Of a DNA stretch of 64,000 bases, positions 22,801 through 30,869 are shown piece after piece. The position numbers and the translations under genes are program-made. The stretch lies in contig OZ038526.1 in the NCBI GenBank assembly GCA_964036665.1, positions 30,504,001 through 30,568,000 on the forward strand, read 5' to 3'. The stretch comes from Gordius sp. MW1 (lineage: Eukaryota; Nematomorpha; Gordioida; Gordea; Gordiidae). How positions within the stretch are numbered: position 1 is the stretch's first letter; each line of letters begins with the position of its first letter. Below the pieces are notes generated by a model that saw nothing but the letters and a program-made list of their open reading frames with translations, ran no database searches and was not told the origin of the DNA.

Positions 22801-24867
22801 TTTCCCTTCCCCTCTCCCCTTCCCCCCTTCCCTTCCCCCTCCCCCTTCCCACGAGGGCCGAAGGCCCGAGTTTTTGTTTAACTTTAAACATAGATTCATT
22901 GAAATAAAAATTGTATTTGAATTAACAGCTTCCAGCTTTTGCCTCCTCTGCCCCATGGGTAGCTAATTGGCCAATTTAAACATAAACTTATAAATTAAAG
23001 GCTATGGACTAAAGAAAATGCCTATTAAAATTAAATCGCTCTATTTAGGGTCAAAAAGATTCTTTTTCTTATTATAGATTAATTAGACCTACCTTGATTT
23101 ATTGGCGATAAATAGCAAAGTTCATGGGCGTAGCCAGGGGGGCAAGAGGGGCGGCTGCCCCCCCCCTAATTTGTAGAAAAAAAATTTCAAAACTTTGAAA
23201 AATTAAAAAAAAATATGTTTTGCCCCCCTCTAATTGAACTTTTAAACGTTTTGTTCCCCCCCCCCCCCTAATCCAAAACCTGGCTACGCCCATGGCAAAG
23301 TTGCTATGTTTGGCATGTATGTAACCATAAAGAAGCAGGGAGGGGTTACCACCTCAGAAATTCGTAAATCTTTCCTAAATTTACGGTATAAATTATTAGA
23401 ATCACGATATTGTCCTTTCCTTTTTTTTCACACCGCCACCCCCCCCCCCCCTCTTCATACGAATTTTGGTTAAGACACCCAAGATAACCAAACATATATA
23501 ATTTTATAACGGATATAAAATATCATTGGCGCAGCCAGAGGATGGCAGGGAGGCGCGGCTGCCCCCTTTATATCCAAAAATTTTCAAAATTTTATAAAAT
23601 TATTTTAAATTTAAAAAAATTTCATTTTGCTTCTCCCTAAATTGCCCCCCCCCCTCTAATTCCAATGCTGGCTACGCCCATGAGTTTGTATTATAAATGT
23701 ATTTGTCTTACAAAATGGATTTTATCTGCCCGTATCTGGCCCGAGCCCAATTTTAAGATTGTCCGAGCCCGACATGAGCTTGAATTCCTATTTTATTATA
23801 AGACCCGACGGGAGTATAGCCCGACACTTTATGAATAAAAACTCTCGAGCAAATTTTACATTTTGTTATATTTTATAATCTTTCTGTTATTAATTGTCTA
23901 ATTCGAAACAAGGATAAGTTTGGAAAAAAGGATCCAAATTTTCTTGCTAATGTTTATTCAACAAATATATTGAAGCATAAATTCAAGTTTTTAATTCAGA
24001 GTTTTATCCATTATAGCTATCATCGCTATTAGTTAATAAATTTACGTTTGTAGCCATAAAATTTGTATTGTAATTAGAAGAGAGGCTTAATTAGATTATA
24101 ATTGTTAAATAAAAGTTACCTTTTTTCTTTTTTAGCTCGTATGTATTATTTCCAACAACTGGCTTTAATATATACCGAAATAGATCATCATGGAACATTG
24201 CAATCATCTGTTTAATTAATATACATTAAATATATAACACAATTTTATAATTCATATAAAAATATACCTTTGATCGCATAATTGATAAGTCATTCAAAAA
24301 AAAGTCTAAATTTATTTAAGTAATTCTACTGAATTATACATCTTTCCATATCAAATTTAAAGCTCAATTATTTTAGGAGGGGAGAGGGAGGTTGAAATTA
24401 AATTCACATCGATTTAATTTCGAGTTGATATTTTAAAGTAATTTGATTGTCGGGGTCGGGTCTGGGAAATTTTAAGCGTTTTCGGATTAATTGGGGCGAT
24501 AATAATAATTTTTTCAAGGCTCGGCTCCGTACGAAAAATTAAAAACAAACATAGAGCAAATTTATATGGGTTAATCTACCTTTTCTCCTTGGCTGACAAC
24601 AGCTAAAACTCCCTTTTCTTCACAAATTACGTAAAAGACCGTTCCGGGAGGTGAAAAATTTTGTCCATATGCTTTGAGAGGTAACGAAATGACATCGCTA
24701 CCATTTTGAGATTTAATGCTGGAAATGGTTATAAATCCGTAATTTTGATTTATGTGAATTTTACACTTTTTGCGCCCTTTTTTAATCACTACAGTATTAA
24801 GAGGACACGATCCAAGCACATCAAATGTGACGAGTAACATGGCAAAAGAAATTATGCTTATTTCCAT
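13906..24867 (-). CDS. ADAMTS-like secreted metalloprotease gene, about 16 exons
   Basis: I assembled this from GT-AG-bounded coding blocks on the minus strand. The order is: exon 1 signal peptide (24580-24867); 24268-24305; 24120-24207; 20869-20913; 20730-20777; 19905-19985; 19235-19309; 18684-18796; 18567-18586; 18160-18265; 17976-18083; 17415-17685; 17083-17219; about 16748-16814; 14150-14248; 13906-14105. Domains in order: signal peptide, propeptide-like region, M12B (reprolysin) catalytic core with HELGHLMGASHD and Met-turn IMYRRGF, Cys-rich region, thrombospondin type-1 repeat, and a C-terminal region. The product should be a secreted zinc endopeptidase acting on extracellular substrates. 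Splice phases agree across every junction from exon 4 to exon 13, which supports a live gene. The N-terminal part of the catalytic domain looks shorter than usual. Substrate is unknown; a venom or salivary reprolysin is the main alternative. Confidence 0.85.
15052..15195. repeat. CCCG/GGGCC-rich hAT-like repeat in an intron
   Basis: It opens TTAGAGACCTGCACGGCCTGG and continues with GGGACGGGCC and GAGCTCGGGCTGGGC. The same opening (TTAGAGATCTGCAC, then AAGCCCGGCC) is seen at 44533. This layout, a TAGAGNNCTGCAC end followed by GGGCC/CCCGG repeats, is common in hAT elements, but I cannot find both ends. Confidence 0.5.
16328..16650. repeat. CCCG-rich hAT-like repeat in an intron
   Basis: GCCCGCCCGAACCC, CTGTCCGAACTGCCC and GATCGAGCAGCGGTCCGGGC are spread over about 300 bases. 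The apparent plus-strand frame is a translation of this repeat. Boundaries are not visible. Confidence 0.4.
17083..17219 (-). CDS. Metalloprotease exon 13: thrombospondin type-1 repeat
   Basis: The exon joins exon 12 in phase 0 and reads RCHRGRCRDPNDL, then FSQWSSWSQCAGTNSS and VRLRNC. WSSWSQC is the W-x-x-W-x-x-C start of a TSP1 repeat and R-x-R-x-C its usual second strand. A TSP1 repeat after a Cys-rich region marks the gene as ADAMTS-type rather than a plain reprolysin. It ends in phase 2. Confidence 0.85.
17415..17685 (-). CDS. Metalloprotease exon 12: Cys-rich region
   Basis: The acceptor TTTAG at 17686-17690 keeps the frame from exon 11. The exon reads GLIQDSKVLHYINPPYPALY, then a cysteine-spaced stretch with EQCIANFDSN, DCRMLVCSN and GTQCDLSNGK. 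That matches the ADAMTS cysteine-rich pattern in which a D-C-x-x-L-x-C core precedes a G-T-x-C turn. A GTAAAT donor follows; read-through would stop three codons later. Confidence 0.8.
17715..17916. mobile_element. 202-bp hAT MITE in metalloprotease intron
   Basis: The ends are TAGTGTTGTAA and TTACAACACTA, with further inner pairing (GGGTTTTGTTTGG and CCAAACAAAACCC). The flanks TAATTTAG (17707-17714) and TAAATTAG (17917-17924) form an 8-bp duplication with one mismatch. No coding capacity. Confidence 0.88.
17976..18586 (-). CDS. Metalloprotease exons 9-11: zinc site, with 20-nt microexon
   Basis: Exon 9 (18567-18586) is only 20 bases and supplies most of SPALGII. Exon 10 (18160-18265) reads GLANVGGLYSKHHSCCVVGF and ends IIVHELGHL. 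Exon 11 (17976-18083) continues MGASHDEDIKSIMYRRGF. Together they give HELGHLMGASHD, the HExxHxxGxxHD zinc-binding and catalytic motif of M12B proteases, plus the Met-turn. Three small introns have GT-AG borders and phases 2, 1 and 2 that agree at every junction. Confidence 0.9.
18684..19985 (-). CDS. Metalloprotease exons 6-8: first part of catalytic domain
   Basis: Exon 6 (19905-19985) includes PRCYGIKLQFYHSQ and ends HMLFLQ at a CAG/GTAAG donor. Exon 7 (19235-19309) reads VREYFERNTIKEHIHLDKYD and ends DYLIY. Exon 8 (18684-18796) reads RGIVTNRSFHLILEEFSNYT and ends LDVSILIVPS, matching the reprolysin pattern of a helix followed by a D-x-x-I-L-I strand. All are phase-compatible. The intron between exons 7 and 8 holds a MITE (about 18955-19132). 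Compared with typical reprolysins, about 40 residues before exon 8 seem to be missing, so one exon may have escaped me. Confidence 0.7.
18955..19132. mobile_element. hAT-type MITE in the intron between exons 7 and 8
   Basis: The left end GGGCATAAGCC is degenerate; the right end is GGCTACGCCCATG. The interior has the family's GAGGAGCGGCTGCCCCC and GCCCCTCCCTAAAT landmarks. The duplication is not clear. Confidence 0.65.
20283..20426. mobile_element. hAT-type MITE in the intron between exons 5 and 6
   Basis: Reverse-orientation copy: CATTGGCATAGCC to GGCTACGCTTATG. The flanks TTTATTTA (20275-20282) and TTTATTAA (20427-20434) match at 7 of 8. Confidence 0.75.
20730..24305 (-). CDS. Metalloprotease exons 2-5: propeptide
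   Basis: Exon 2 (24268-24305) reads FFLNDLSIMRSK. Exon 3 (24120-24207) reads MIAMFHDDLFRYILKPVVG and so on, resembling the propeptide motif in which a glycine or small residue precedes a Y-I-x-P strand. Exon 4 (20869-20913) reads VLKRECYRLIEEEEK. Exon 5 (20730-20777) reads IITMSSSDDTKDESKK. Exons 4 and 5 are phase 0 and join cleanly to exon 6. Exon 1 to exon 2 and exon 3 to exon 4 are each out of phase by one base, next to a T8 run (exon 2) and an A6 run (end of exon 3). Exons 2 and 3 together are 126 bases, a multiple of three. Confidence 0.6.
21065..21222. mobile_element. hAT-type MITE in the intron between exons 3 and 4
   Basis: Ends TATGGGCGTAGC and GCTAAGCCCATA; flanks AAATAGTC (21057-21064) and AAGTAGTC (21223-21230), 7 of 8 bases alike. 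Confidence 0.8.
21273..21422. mobile_element. hAT-type MITE, second copy in the same intron
   Basis: Ends CATGGGCGTAGCCA and TGGCTACGCCCATG; flanks CTGAACTC (21265-21272) and CTAAACTC (21423-21430). Confidence 0.85.
21855..22640. repeat. Imperfect about 125-bp tandem repeats with tRNA-like B boxes
   Basis: Five blocks carry TTATGATTGTTCTTGTTA, then GGCCGTCCGCTGGCTGCTGA and ATGACCATTGGCCAAAATGTG. Between or beside them, at about 21839, 22212 and 22647, is the RNA polymerase III B-box-like phrase TTCGAATCCCGG. This suggests a tRNA-derived SINE embedded in, or ancestral to, the array. No complete tRNA cloverleaf is present. Confidence 0.6.
23123..23294. mobile_element. hAT-type MITE with perfect duplication
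   Basis: Ends CATGGGCGTAGCCAGG and CCTGGCTACGCCCATG, the best-preserved termini of the family in this window; GCAAAGTT on both sides (23115-23122 and 23295-23302). Confidence 0.92.
23524..23682. mobile_element. Older hAT-type MITE copy
   Basis: Ends CATTGGCGCAGCC and GGCTACGCCCATG with the family interior. The flanking bases no longer match, so it is probably an older insertion. Confidence 0.7.
24580..24867 (-). CDS. Metalloprotease exon 1: start codon and signal peptide
   Basis: The ATG at 24865-24867 opens a 96-codon exon beginning MEISIISFAMLLVTFDVLGS, a convincing signal peptide followed by CPLNTV. It ends VSQGEK at a GT donor in phase 0. The region after the signal is probably propeptide. 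Upstream is AT-rich sequence with no clear core promoter. Confidence 0.75.
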
Positions 24868-26510
24868 GAGATTTTATCAAAGTGAAATGGAAAATGGAAA
24901 ATAATTTTATTTTAAAATGAGTGACCAAATAAATTCATGTTTTATATACATAATTCCGTGTAAGATGAATAGAATAATAATTTTTCAAAATGAGATAAGA
25001 TTTGTTTTTGTAACATCGAAAGGTATGGCCAAGTAGGTATGTTGATGTTAAAGTAAATAAAACCTTTGATGGGCTAACCCTTACCCTATCTCCCCACCTT
25101 TAATAATAATTTAAATGTTGATTATGTACTTACTTATTTGTAGGCATGTATAACCTCTAAACTAAAATTTGTACGTTAAATAGTCTATTTATAAGTTGGA
25201 GAAAAATATTTTTTTGAATTTTACTTCAAAAACGTGCCATTCCCCGCATGAATATGACTAATTTTTGCATAAAAATAATTAAAATTCTGAGAAATTGATT
25301 AGTAGTCATAGTCATAAATAACACTTCTTATTTTTGTTAACAATAAATTTCATCACCTTTTTCCCCGAAATTTGTAGTTCACATTCATGACTTTTATTTT
25401 TCTCTTCGTAAATATTGTTTGTTCGTTTTTAACATAAATTAGTGGTTTTGTTATATTTTTCGAAAAGATAAACGATAAAACCTGTTTTTATTTAAATGTG
25501 GTTGAACAAAGCCAAAATTTAGTTTAAAGCAACTTAATCGAATGTAAGCAAATTTTTCCATCATTTTTTGCTCTCAGTAGAAATATGTATAAAAAATCGG
25601 AAACAAAATTTCTTTGATTGGGATCTTACTGTGCAATTTTTAAAAATTTGATGTGTACCCCTCCAAACAGTAATAATTTTGTCATGTTTTACCGACACTT
25701 TTATGATGGTATAATTTTGAACATTTAAACTTAGTTTTAAACATAAATCATATTTAAATAAACTCATATTGTTTTCGAAAAAATTAAACAAGTGCAATTT
25801 TAATTAAATTTTTGTATGAAAATTTGCTTAGCATTTAATTTAATTTTGTTAACATTCACGATAGTGGTGGCAGCTAAATTTTATGCGAAAAATAGATCTA
25901 ACACACTCCAATCAAATTTCCATCATTTTATATTTATAAAATGTAAAGAAGTTAATTATTAATATTTAAAATTTGATTCCTTGATATATAACAATGTTGA
26001 ATAAAGCTAATACATAAATCTAGAGTATTATTAACAACATCTCATTAAATTTACTCATCAAAAGAGGCAAAAAATTAGTCAAATGTGAATAATTGTTATA
26101 AATTAAATAAAGTTATTGAAAGGTCGTCACAAATAGGAATTTGTCAGCTGACACTTAATATCTTAGACTGAAGATCGTAAAACATTATAATAACTTTTTT
26201 GCCCATAGTTGCTTTTCCGCCTTTTTTTGCAAGAAAGCTTTTTTAAATGAATTGGAAAGAAATCAACCGTAATTAAATACCCACACAGTTTTATTTTATG
26301 TCAAAAAAATTGGTATTTTAAAAGGAAAGTTAAAAATTATAAATTTTTATTTGCCACTTTTTGACGGATCTGAAGAAACATTTTTTTAGAATTTTTACAC
26401 TCGTTTATTTTATATTTTATGTATTATTTTTAGCTAATTTTAAAATAATTTTATAGAGGATGAGGTTTACCTAAAACATTAGCAATAAATGCGCCACTCA
26501 GCATCAGATG
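24868..26510. other. AT-rich region upstream of the metalloprotease gene
   Basis: It probably includes the promoter of the minus-strand gene, but I see no confident TATA box or initiator. A minus-strand frame at 25561-25797 is not recognisable. Confidence 0.4.
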
Positions 26511-26519
26511 TCAGACTTG

Positions 26520-26655
26520 TTTAAAATTTTATACCCAAACCCGACCCGGTTCGATTTTTTAACCTCATTGGCCGCCCGAACCCTTCTAGGTATCCGCCCG
26601 AAGCATTAGGACTGCCCGAAATGCCCGGCCCGAAATTTGCCTGTTAGGCCAGAAA
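26520..26655. repeat. CCCG-rich hAT-like repeat fragment
   Basis: CCCGACCCGGTTCG, CCGCCCGAACCC and AATGCCCGGCCCGAAA occur in a short stretch, as in the intronic repeat at 16.3 kb (shared phrase GCCCGAACCCTTCTA). Confidence 0.5.
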
Positions 26656-26744
26656 TTTTGCGATCTTAAATTCTTTCAACCACTATTAAAAAATAAGCAT
26701 TTAATTAATGACATATTGAATAAAACAAATATAGCAATATTTTA

Positions 26745-26951
26745 TTATCCCGGTTCCTGTAACTCGGGCCATGCAGGATTGCATGTAAATGTAATGAATA
26801 AGTCCGGACGACCGTAGTTACGAACATACGCTATTGAATCTTGGGCGTATTCATACATATGACGCGGATTTCCAGTGTATGTTGAGGGCAAATGGTTGGT
26901 CTCCATTATTAGTAAATCTGAGAGAAGGATTCTTATTTCATGGCCAATCAC
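26745..26951 (-). pseudogene. Helitron Rep/helicase fragment, inverted piece
   Basis: The minus strand encodes LPSTYTGNPRHMYEYAQDS followed by NYGRPDLFITFTCNPAWPEL, the highly conserved Helitron-like N-terminal region. The residues that normally follow (GQSPVDRHD and so on) are on the plus strand from about 26940, so this segment is inverted relative to its natural continuation. No start or stop is meaningful. Confidence 0.88.
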
Positions 26952-27590
26952 CAGTCGACAGGCATGACATCACAGCACGTGTTTTCCGAAAGAAGCTTAG
27001 ATCAATGATAAATATCATTACTAAGCACGAGGTATTCGGCCTTGTGGGTTGCTGGATGTACTCTGTGGAATGGCAAAAGATAGGTCTACCGCATGCCCAT
27101 ATACTCATATGGCTATATATTAAGATCACACCCAACGAAATCGACTCATTAATATGTGCTGAAATACCTGAACCCGAACTTGATAAGGACTTATACGAAA
27201 TTGTTATTAAAAATATGATACACCCTTGCGGAACGTTCAACCAAAATAGCCATGCATGATAGACGGTAAATGCTTAAAGCGATTCCTCGAGTCTTGGTAT
27301 GCAACACAATTACAGGAAGTGATGGATATCCTTTGTGCAAAAAGAAGATGGTGGACACGTGTCAACCATTCAACTGCGGAACGCAGTCGTCGAGGTAGAT
27401 AATCGCTGGGTTGTTCCATATTCTCCTCTGCTACTAAAATTATACAGATTACACATAAACGTTGAATATTGTAACTCTGTTAAATCTATTAAATACATTT
27501 GTATGTTAACAAAGGCAGTTATATGGCAGTTTCATAGACTAAATAGACTGCTCATTATACGTACACACGTACCGAAAAAGTGATGCCAAT
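26937..27590 (+). pseudogene. Helitron Rep fragment with HUH motif
   Basis: The plus strand reads GQSPVDRHDITARVFRKK, then QKIGLPHAHILIW, which contains the HxH metal-binding motif of the HUH endonuclease, and AEIPEPELDKDLYE. After a frame slip near 27258 it continues MIDGKCLKRF, and after another near 27325 it reads NRWVVPYSPLLLKLY and HINVEYCNSVKSIKY. This is the rolling-circle initiator domain. It is broken by at least three frameshifts and lacks the helicase part. Confidence 0.9.
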
Positions 27591-27875
27591 TTTGACCTCC
27601 ATTGTAAGTACTAATTGCTATTCATAAATTAATAAAAGTAAAGTGGAAAAGGAAATTAAATCAATTATAAAAAACTCGGGTTTTAAATTAATATTAATTA
27701 CATATTAAATTAAATTGTGTAATTATGTCAATGTCAACAATATGATACAATTTTCACCCTTTATTGTCTTATAAAGTATCTTTATTTTTATTGTAATATT
27801 ATATTATAATTAAAACTTTTATTCAGAAACAATAATAATAATCTTTATATTGTTTCTTAATTAAGATAAAAAAAA

Positions 27876-27998
27876 TAATGGCGTAAGGGGCCCGGGGGCC
27901 CAAGATTTTTCCCTTGGGGGGGCCCATGGGGCCCAGTTTTTGCTCTTGGGGGGGCCCGGGCCCCCTGGGCCCCCCCCCTAGCTACGCCACTGACTACA
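27876..27998. mobile_element. hAT-Tip100-like GC palindrome
   Basis: AATGGCGTAAGGGGCCCGGG on the left and CCCCCCCTAGCTACGCCACTG on the right bracket GGGGGGGCCC blocks. The right end is the common hAT end CAGTGGCGTAGC in reverse. It lies between two Helitron pieces. Confidence 0.6.
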
Positions 27999-28029
27999 AC
28001 GAGAGAGTCTATTCTAACTTATAATGGAA

Positions 28030-28218
28030 TTCTATATATACTCTCTATTTTTTACCCTCTTTCTCACACGGGGAGGGGGGTGTTTTGCCCCCCCCTCATT
28101 ATTATTTACCCTCTTTCTCACCCAGGGAAGGAGGGGGGGGTGTTCCCACCCCCCATTATATTTTACCCTCTTTCTGATGCGGGGGAGAGGGGGGGGGGGG
28201 GGGGGGGTAGGGGGTGTT
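28030..28218. repeat. G/C-run minisatellite interrupting the Helitron
   Basis: Three units of TTTACCCTCTTTCTCA plus G run plus TGTTTTGCCCCCC, the same unit as at 1186-2285. It includes an uninterrupted G run of over 20 bases. It begins exactly where the minus-strand Helitron reading frame at 28219 breaks off. Confidence 0.85.
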
Positions 28219-29021
28219 TTGCCTATAACAATGGCGACTTCATGTATAGTTGGGGCATAAAATCTTCTCCCATGTTCTCCCGGAGGAGTTTTGTCAGCAT
28301 GAATGACTATTTTGTGGTATCTGAAGGCATTATCTCCAGTGCAGTTTTGAACAAACGCACTAAATTCTTATTAGCATGAAGCTTCAACTGAAGTTGTGAA
28401 ACGATGGATCTTTTTAAAACGCTAAAAATGTCGAGGCGTGCACCTAATTCTATCTCATCATCTCCGATAAAATATAGTTGTAGGAACTTATGTTGCCCTC
28501 CTAGCAATGGAAGGAGGGAGCCGGCTTTATGATAAATTTGGCCTTTTACCTTGAATGTATTCATGAATTGTGTGGTTACAACATCAGCGCCAAACCATTT
28601 GGAAACAGGAGTTGTATTTCCTGATGTTAGATAGAAAATGTTTAGAATCAGTTGTATAACCAGCCAGCAATGTTTGTAATGGCTCAGGCGGTTCTGCAAG
28701 GTGAGGCAGTTTAACTTTTCCGGCTGCGCAACACATTCCAGTGGTTTCTCCAGCAAATTTCAAGGCATTGCAATGAGGACACACAATAGACATAGTACCA
28801 ATGAGTACATGGCGACGTAAACTTTCAATATTAGATGGGTAAGAAATTGCTAGGCGGTTGCCTGCGTGTAATGACTGAGCACGTGCGGGTGGCTGAGGCA
28901 GAGTTGTAGACTGTTTTAGTTCATCTTCAAGCCCAAGAGTACGCATTCGATTCGCATTTCGTGTCCTCCGCCCAATCGATTTTATCTTGGGGCGCATGTA
29001 ATTACTAAAGTGGATATACAA
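28219..29021 (-). pseudogene. Helitron N-terminal coding fragment
   Basis: The upper part encodes MSIVCPHCNALKFAGETTGM and KVKLPHLAEPPEPLQ, the zinc-finger-like CPHC region upstream of the Helitron Rep domain. After a frame change near 28690 it reads FKVKGQIYHKAGSLLPLLGG, QLYFIGDDEIE and VRLFKTALEIMPSD. It continues as ADKTPPGEHGRRF to 28219, where the G-run repeat begins. It is at least two frameshifts from intact and is separated from its Rep domain. Confidence 0.88.
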
Positions 29022-29440
29022 AGAAAAAGAATTTTAAAAATGTATACAGGTCTGTGGGCAAAAATATGATTTATAATGATATATCTATAACCTGCTAATC
29101 CAAATTCGGGTGGATTTTGAGAATGAATAAGGATTGTTGTTAGTAAAACTCTAAAAACACAAATGCAATTTTTAAATTTGCATTAGAGTTACCTCTTGTT
29201 TCACAGGGATATAAGAAATTTGAGAATGTTATTTGATGATTATAACCAATCTTCACAGGGATAAAAATTTAAGTCATAAGAGTTGTTGTCAGTAAAGCTC
29301 TAAAAACACAAACGTGATTTTCAAATTTGCTTTAGAGTTACCTCTTGTTTCACAGGGATATAAGAATTGCTAAGGATTGTTAGCAGTGAAGCTCTAAAAA
29401 CAATTATAAAAATTCTAATTATGAATTTAAATTGTTATTA
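29022..29440. repeat. Three imperfect tandem blocks of about 120-145 bp
   Basis: The phrase AAAACTCTAAAAACACAAA and TTAGAGTTACCTCTTGTTTC followed by CACAGGGATATAAGAA repeats at about 29150, 29295 and 29385. No coding sequence. Confidence 0.6.
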
Positions 29441-29876
29441 CCTGTTGTAGAGCTGTTAAAGGAACTAATTTCGGAGTAAAAAAAAGGAACTAATAAGTTC
29501 CTTTTTAAAATGAGGAACTGGAACTAGTTCCTTTTTTTCTCAATTTATCGCAAAAGGAACTATTTACAAGTTCCTTTTGCCAATTTCAATTTACATTAAA
29601 ATTTTTTAAATTAATTTATAATTTAAATATTATTTAGTATTTTATTCACGGTAGTGTTTATTAAATAAGTTTTTCGACTTATGGTAATTTATATAAAGTT
29701 CATTTCCTTTAATGGTTTTTAATTTTTATCATATTTCTAGTCCTAAATCTCAACGGGCTGGACCCAGTTTATCAGAAATGGATTTTTTTGAATTAAAAAA
29801 TGATGAAAAGAATGAATCAATTGAACGTTTTTTGCTTTCTAATAACCGGAATTTAAGTTTTTTAGACAGTTTTCCC

Positions 29877-30478
29877 TGTAGTATTTATTTACGATATGGA
29901 ATTATGTATGACCTTATCCTCTGGTCAAAATAGAAGAATTCACAGATCAAGTAGACATAGAAGATTGGCTGTTAGTGTTGGAGAACGCCATGGAAATTAA
30001 AAAAGTCGCGCCGGAGAACAAGAAGAAATATCTCATAACATTCATTGGCCTCCCTACCCTGAAAAAGTTAAAGCTTAAGGTATATCCGAAACTTATAAAT
30101 AATTGCACTTTTGATGAATTAGTAATTAATTTAAAATTATTGTTTAAGAGTAATAATTCTATTTTTTTTTCGAGACTAAGTTTTTTAAGATGTAGAAGAG
30201 GTACAGATTCAATTGAGGAGTATGCTCAAAAACTTAAGGGGTTAATAACAAAATGCAATTATGATGATGAAGGTGAAATGTTAAGGGATGGGTTCTTATT
30301 GAATTTAGACAATAGCAGAGTAGAAAATGAAATCAGGATCAGGTTTCCAGAAGGTAAAGATGGAGATGAAAAGCTAAAATTCAAAACTGTATATGAATTA
30401 GCTATAAGTTATGAAAGAGCAAGGGATGAAGTAGAGGATAAGGTCATACATAATTCCATATCGTAAATAAATACTACA
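29877..30478. mobile_element. 602-bp inverted-repeat element carrying a Gag-like frame
   Basis: The first 46 bases (TGTAG...) are repeated perfectly, as reverse complement, in the last 46 (...CTACA). TTCCC flanks both ends (29872-29876 and 30479-30483). It interrupts the hAT transposase frame. TGTNR ends with a 4-5-bp duplication fit the Ginger2/Tdd group of integrase-related DNA transposons. These are inverted, not direct, repeats, so it is not an LTR element. The only content is a Gag-like reading frame that runs into the right inverted repeat. Confidence 0.85.
29912..30466 (+). CDS. Ty3-type Gag (capsid) -like open frame
   Basis: An uninterrupted frame of about 185 codons starts after a TGA inside the left inverted repeat. 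The first ATG is at 29990. It reads KIEEFTDQVDIEDWLLVLEN, KKKYLITFIGLPTLKKLK, FDELVINLKLLF, GTDSIEEYAQKLKGLITKCN and EMLRDGFLLNL, the order of helices and motifs in Ty3/gypsy capsid proteins (F-D-W, then a Y-F-x-S-L-like helix, then S-I-x-E-Y-x-x-x-L, then a C-x-F/Y core and D-x-F-L-x-G/N-L). The zinc knuckle, protease and polymerase are absent. Homology begins before the first ATG, so the true start is unclear. The last residues and the TAA stop come from the right inverted repeat. Confidence 0.8.
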   Translation, partial: PYPLVKIEEFTDQVDIEDWLLVLENAMEIKKVAPENKKKYLITFIGLPTLKKLKLKVYPKLINNCTFDELVINLKLLFKSNNSIFFSRLSFLRCRRGTDSIEEYAQKLKGLITKCNYDDEGEMLRDGFLLNLDNSRVENEIRIRFPEGKDGDEKLKFKTVYELAISYERARDEVEDKVIHNSIS

Positions 30479-30869
30479 TTCCCCATTTAAAAAACTATAT
30501 TAAATATAATACGCCATAACCATCAAATGCCCCCGTGGAAAGATTATTTAGCTTGGGCAAAATTTTATTTGGAGAAAAGCGAACATGTCTTTTAGATGAC
30601 AACTTTGAAAATAATATTTTGTTAAAATTAAATAAACATTTATTACCTGATGATTTTTATAAATTGTAATATATAATATATTGGTTTTACGAATTAATAA
30701 AAGATGTTTGTACATTTAAAAAAAAAATTAAAAAAGGAACTTCAAAGGAACTGAACTGGAACTAGTTCCTTTTTAAAATGAGGAACTAGGAACTGGAACT
30801 AGTTTCATTTTAGGCAAAGGAACTGGAACTTGACAAGTTTCTTTTTAAAAGGAACTTTTAACTTTTATT

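Larger units (their letters stand above)
29712..30669 (+). pseudogene. hAT transposase C-terminal dimerisation region, interrupted
   Basis: Before the insertion the frame reads NLSFLDSFP. After it (from about 30484) comes HLKNYIKYNTP, a stop, then NAPVERLFSLGKILFGEKRT, the hATC dimerisation signature, ending LLPDDFYKL and TAA (30667-30669). The insertion, counted with one copy of its 5-bp duplication, accounts exactly for the interruption of the frame, so the transposase was readable here when it was hit. One in-frame TAA remains near 30521. A close homologue is on the minus strand at 32944-33282. Confidence 0.85.
29448..30866 (+). mobile_element. hAT element relic, interrupted
   Basis: It starts TAGAGCTGTTAAAGGAACT, a typical hAT end, and both ends carry dense subterminal AAGGAACT/AGTTCC motifs (29460-29580 and 30735-30860). 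The exact right terminus with AACAGCTCTA is missing. The interior encodes a transposase C-terminus interrupted by a separate 602-bp element. Confidence 0.75.

Noticed and set aside
25561..25797. Minus-strand frame of 78 codons upstream of the metalloprotease
   Set aside because: Plausible composition but no signature, no matched exon borders; chance frames of this size are expected in AT-rich DNA.
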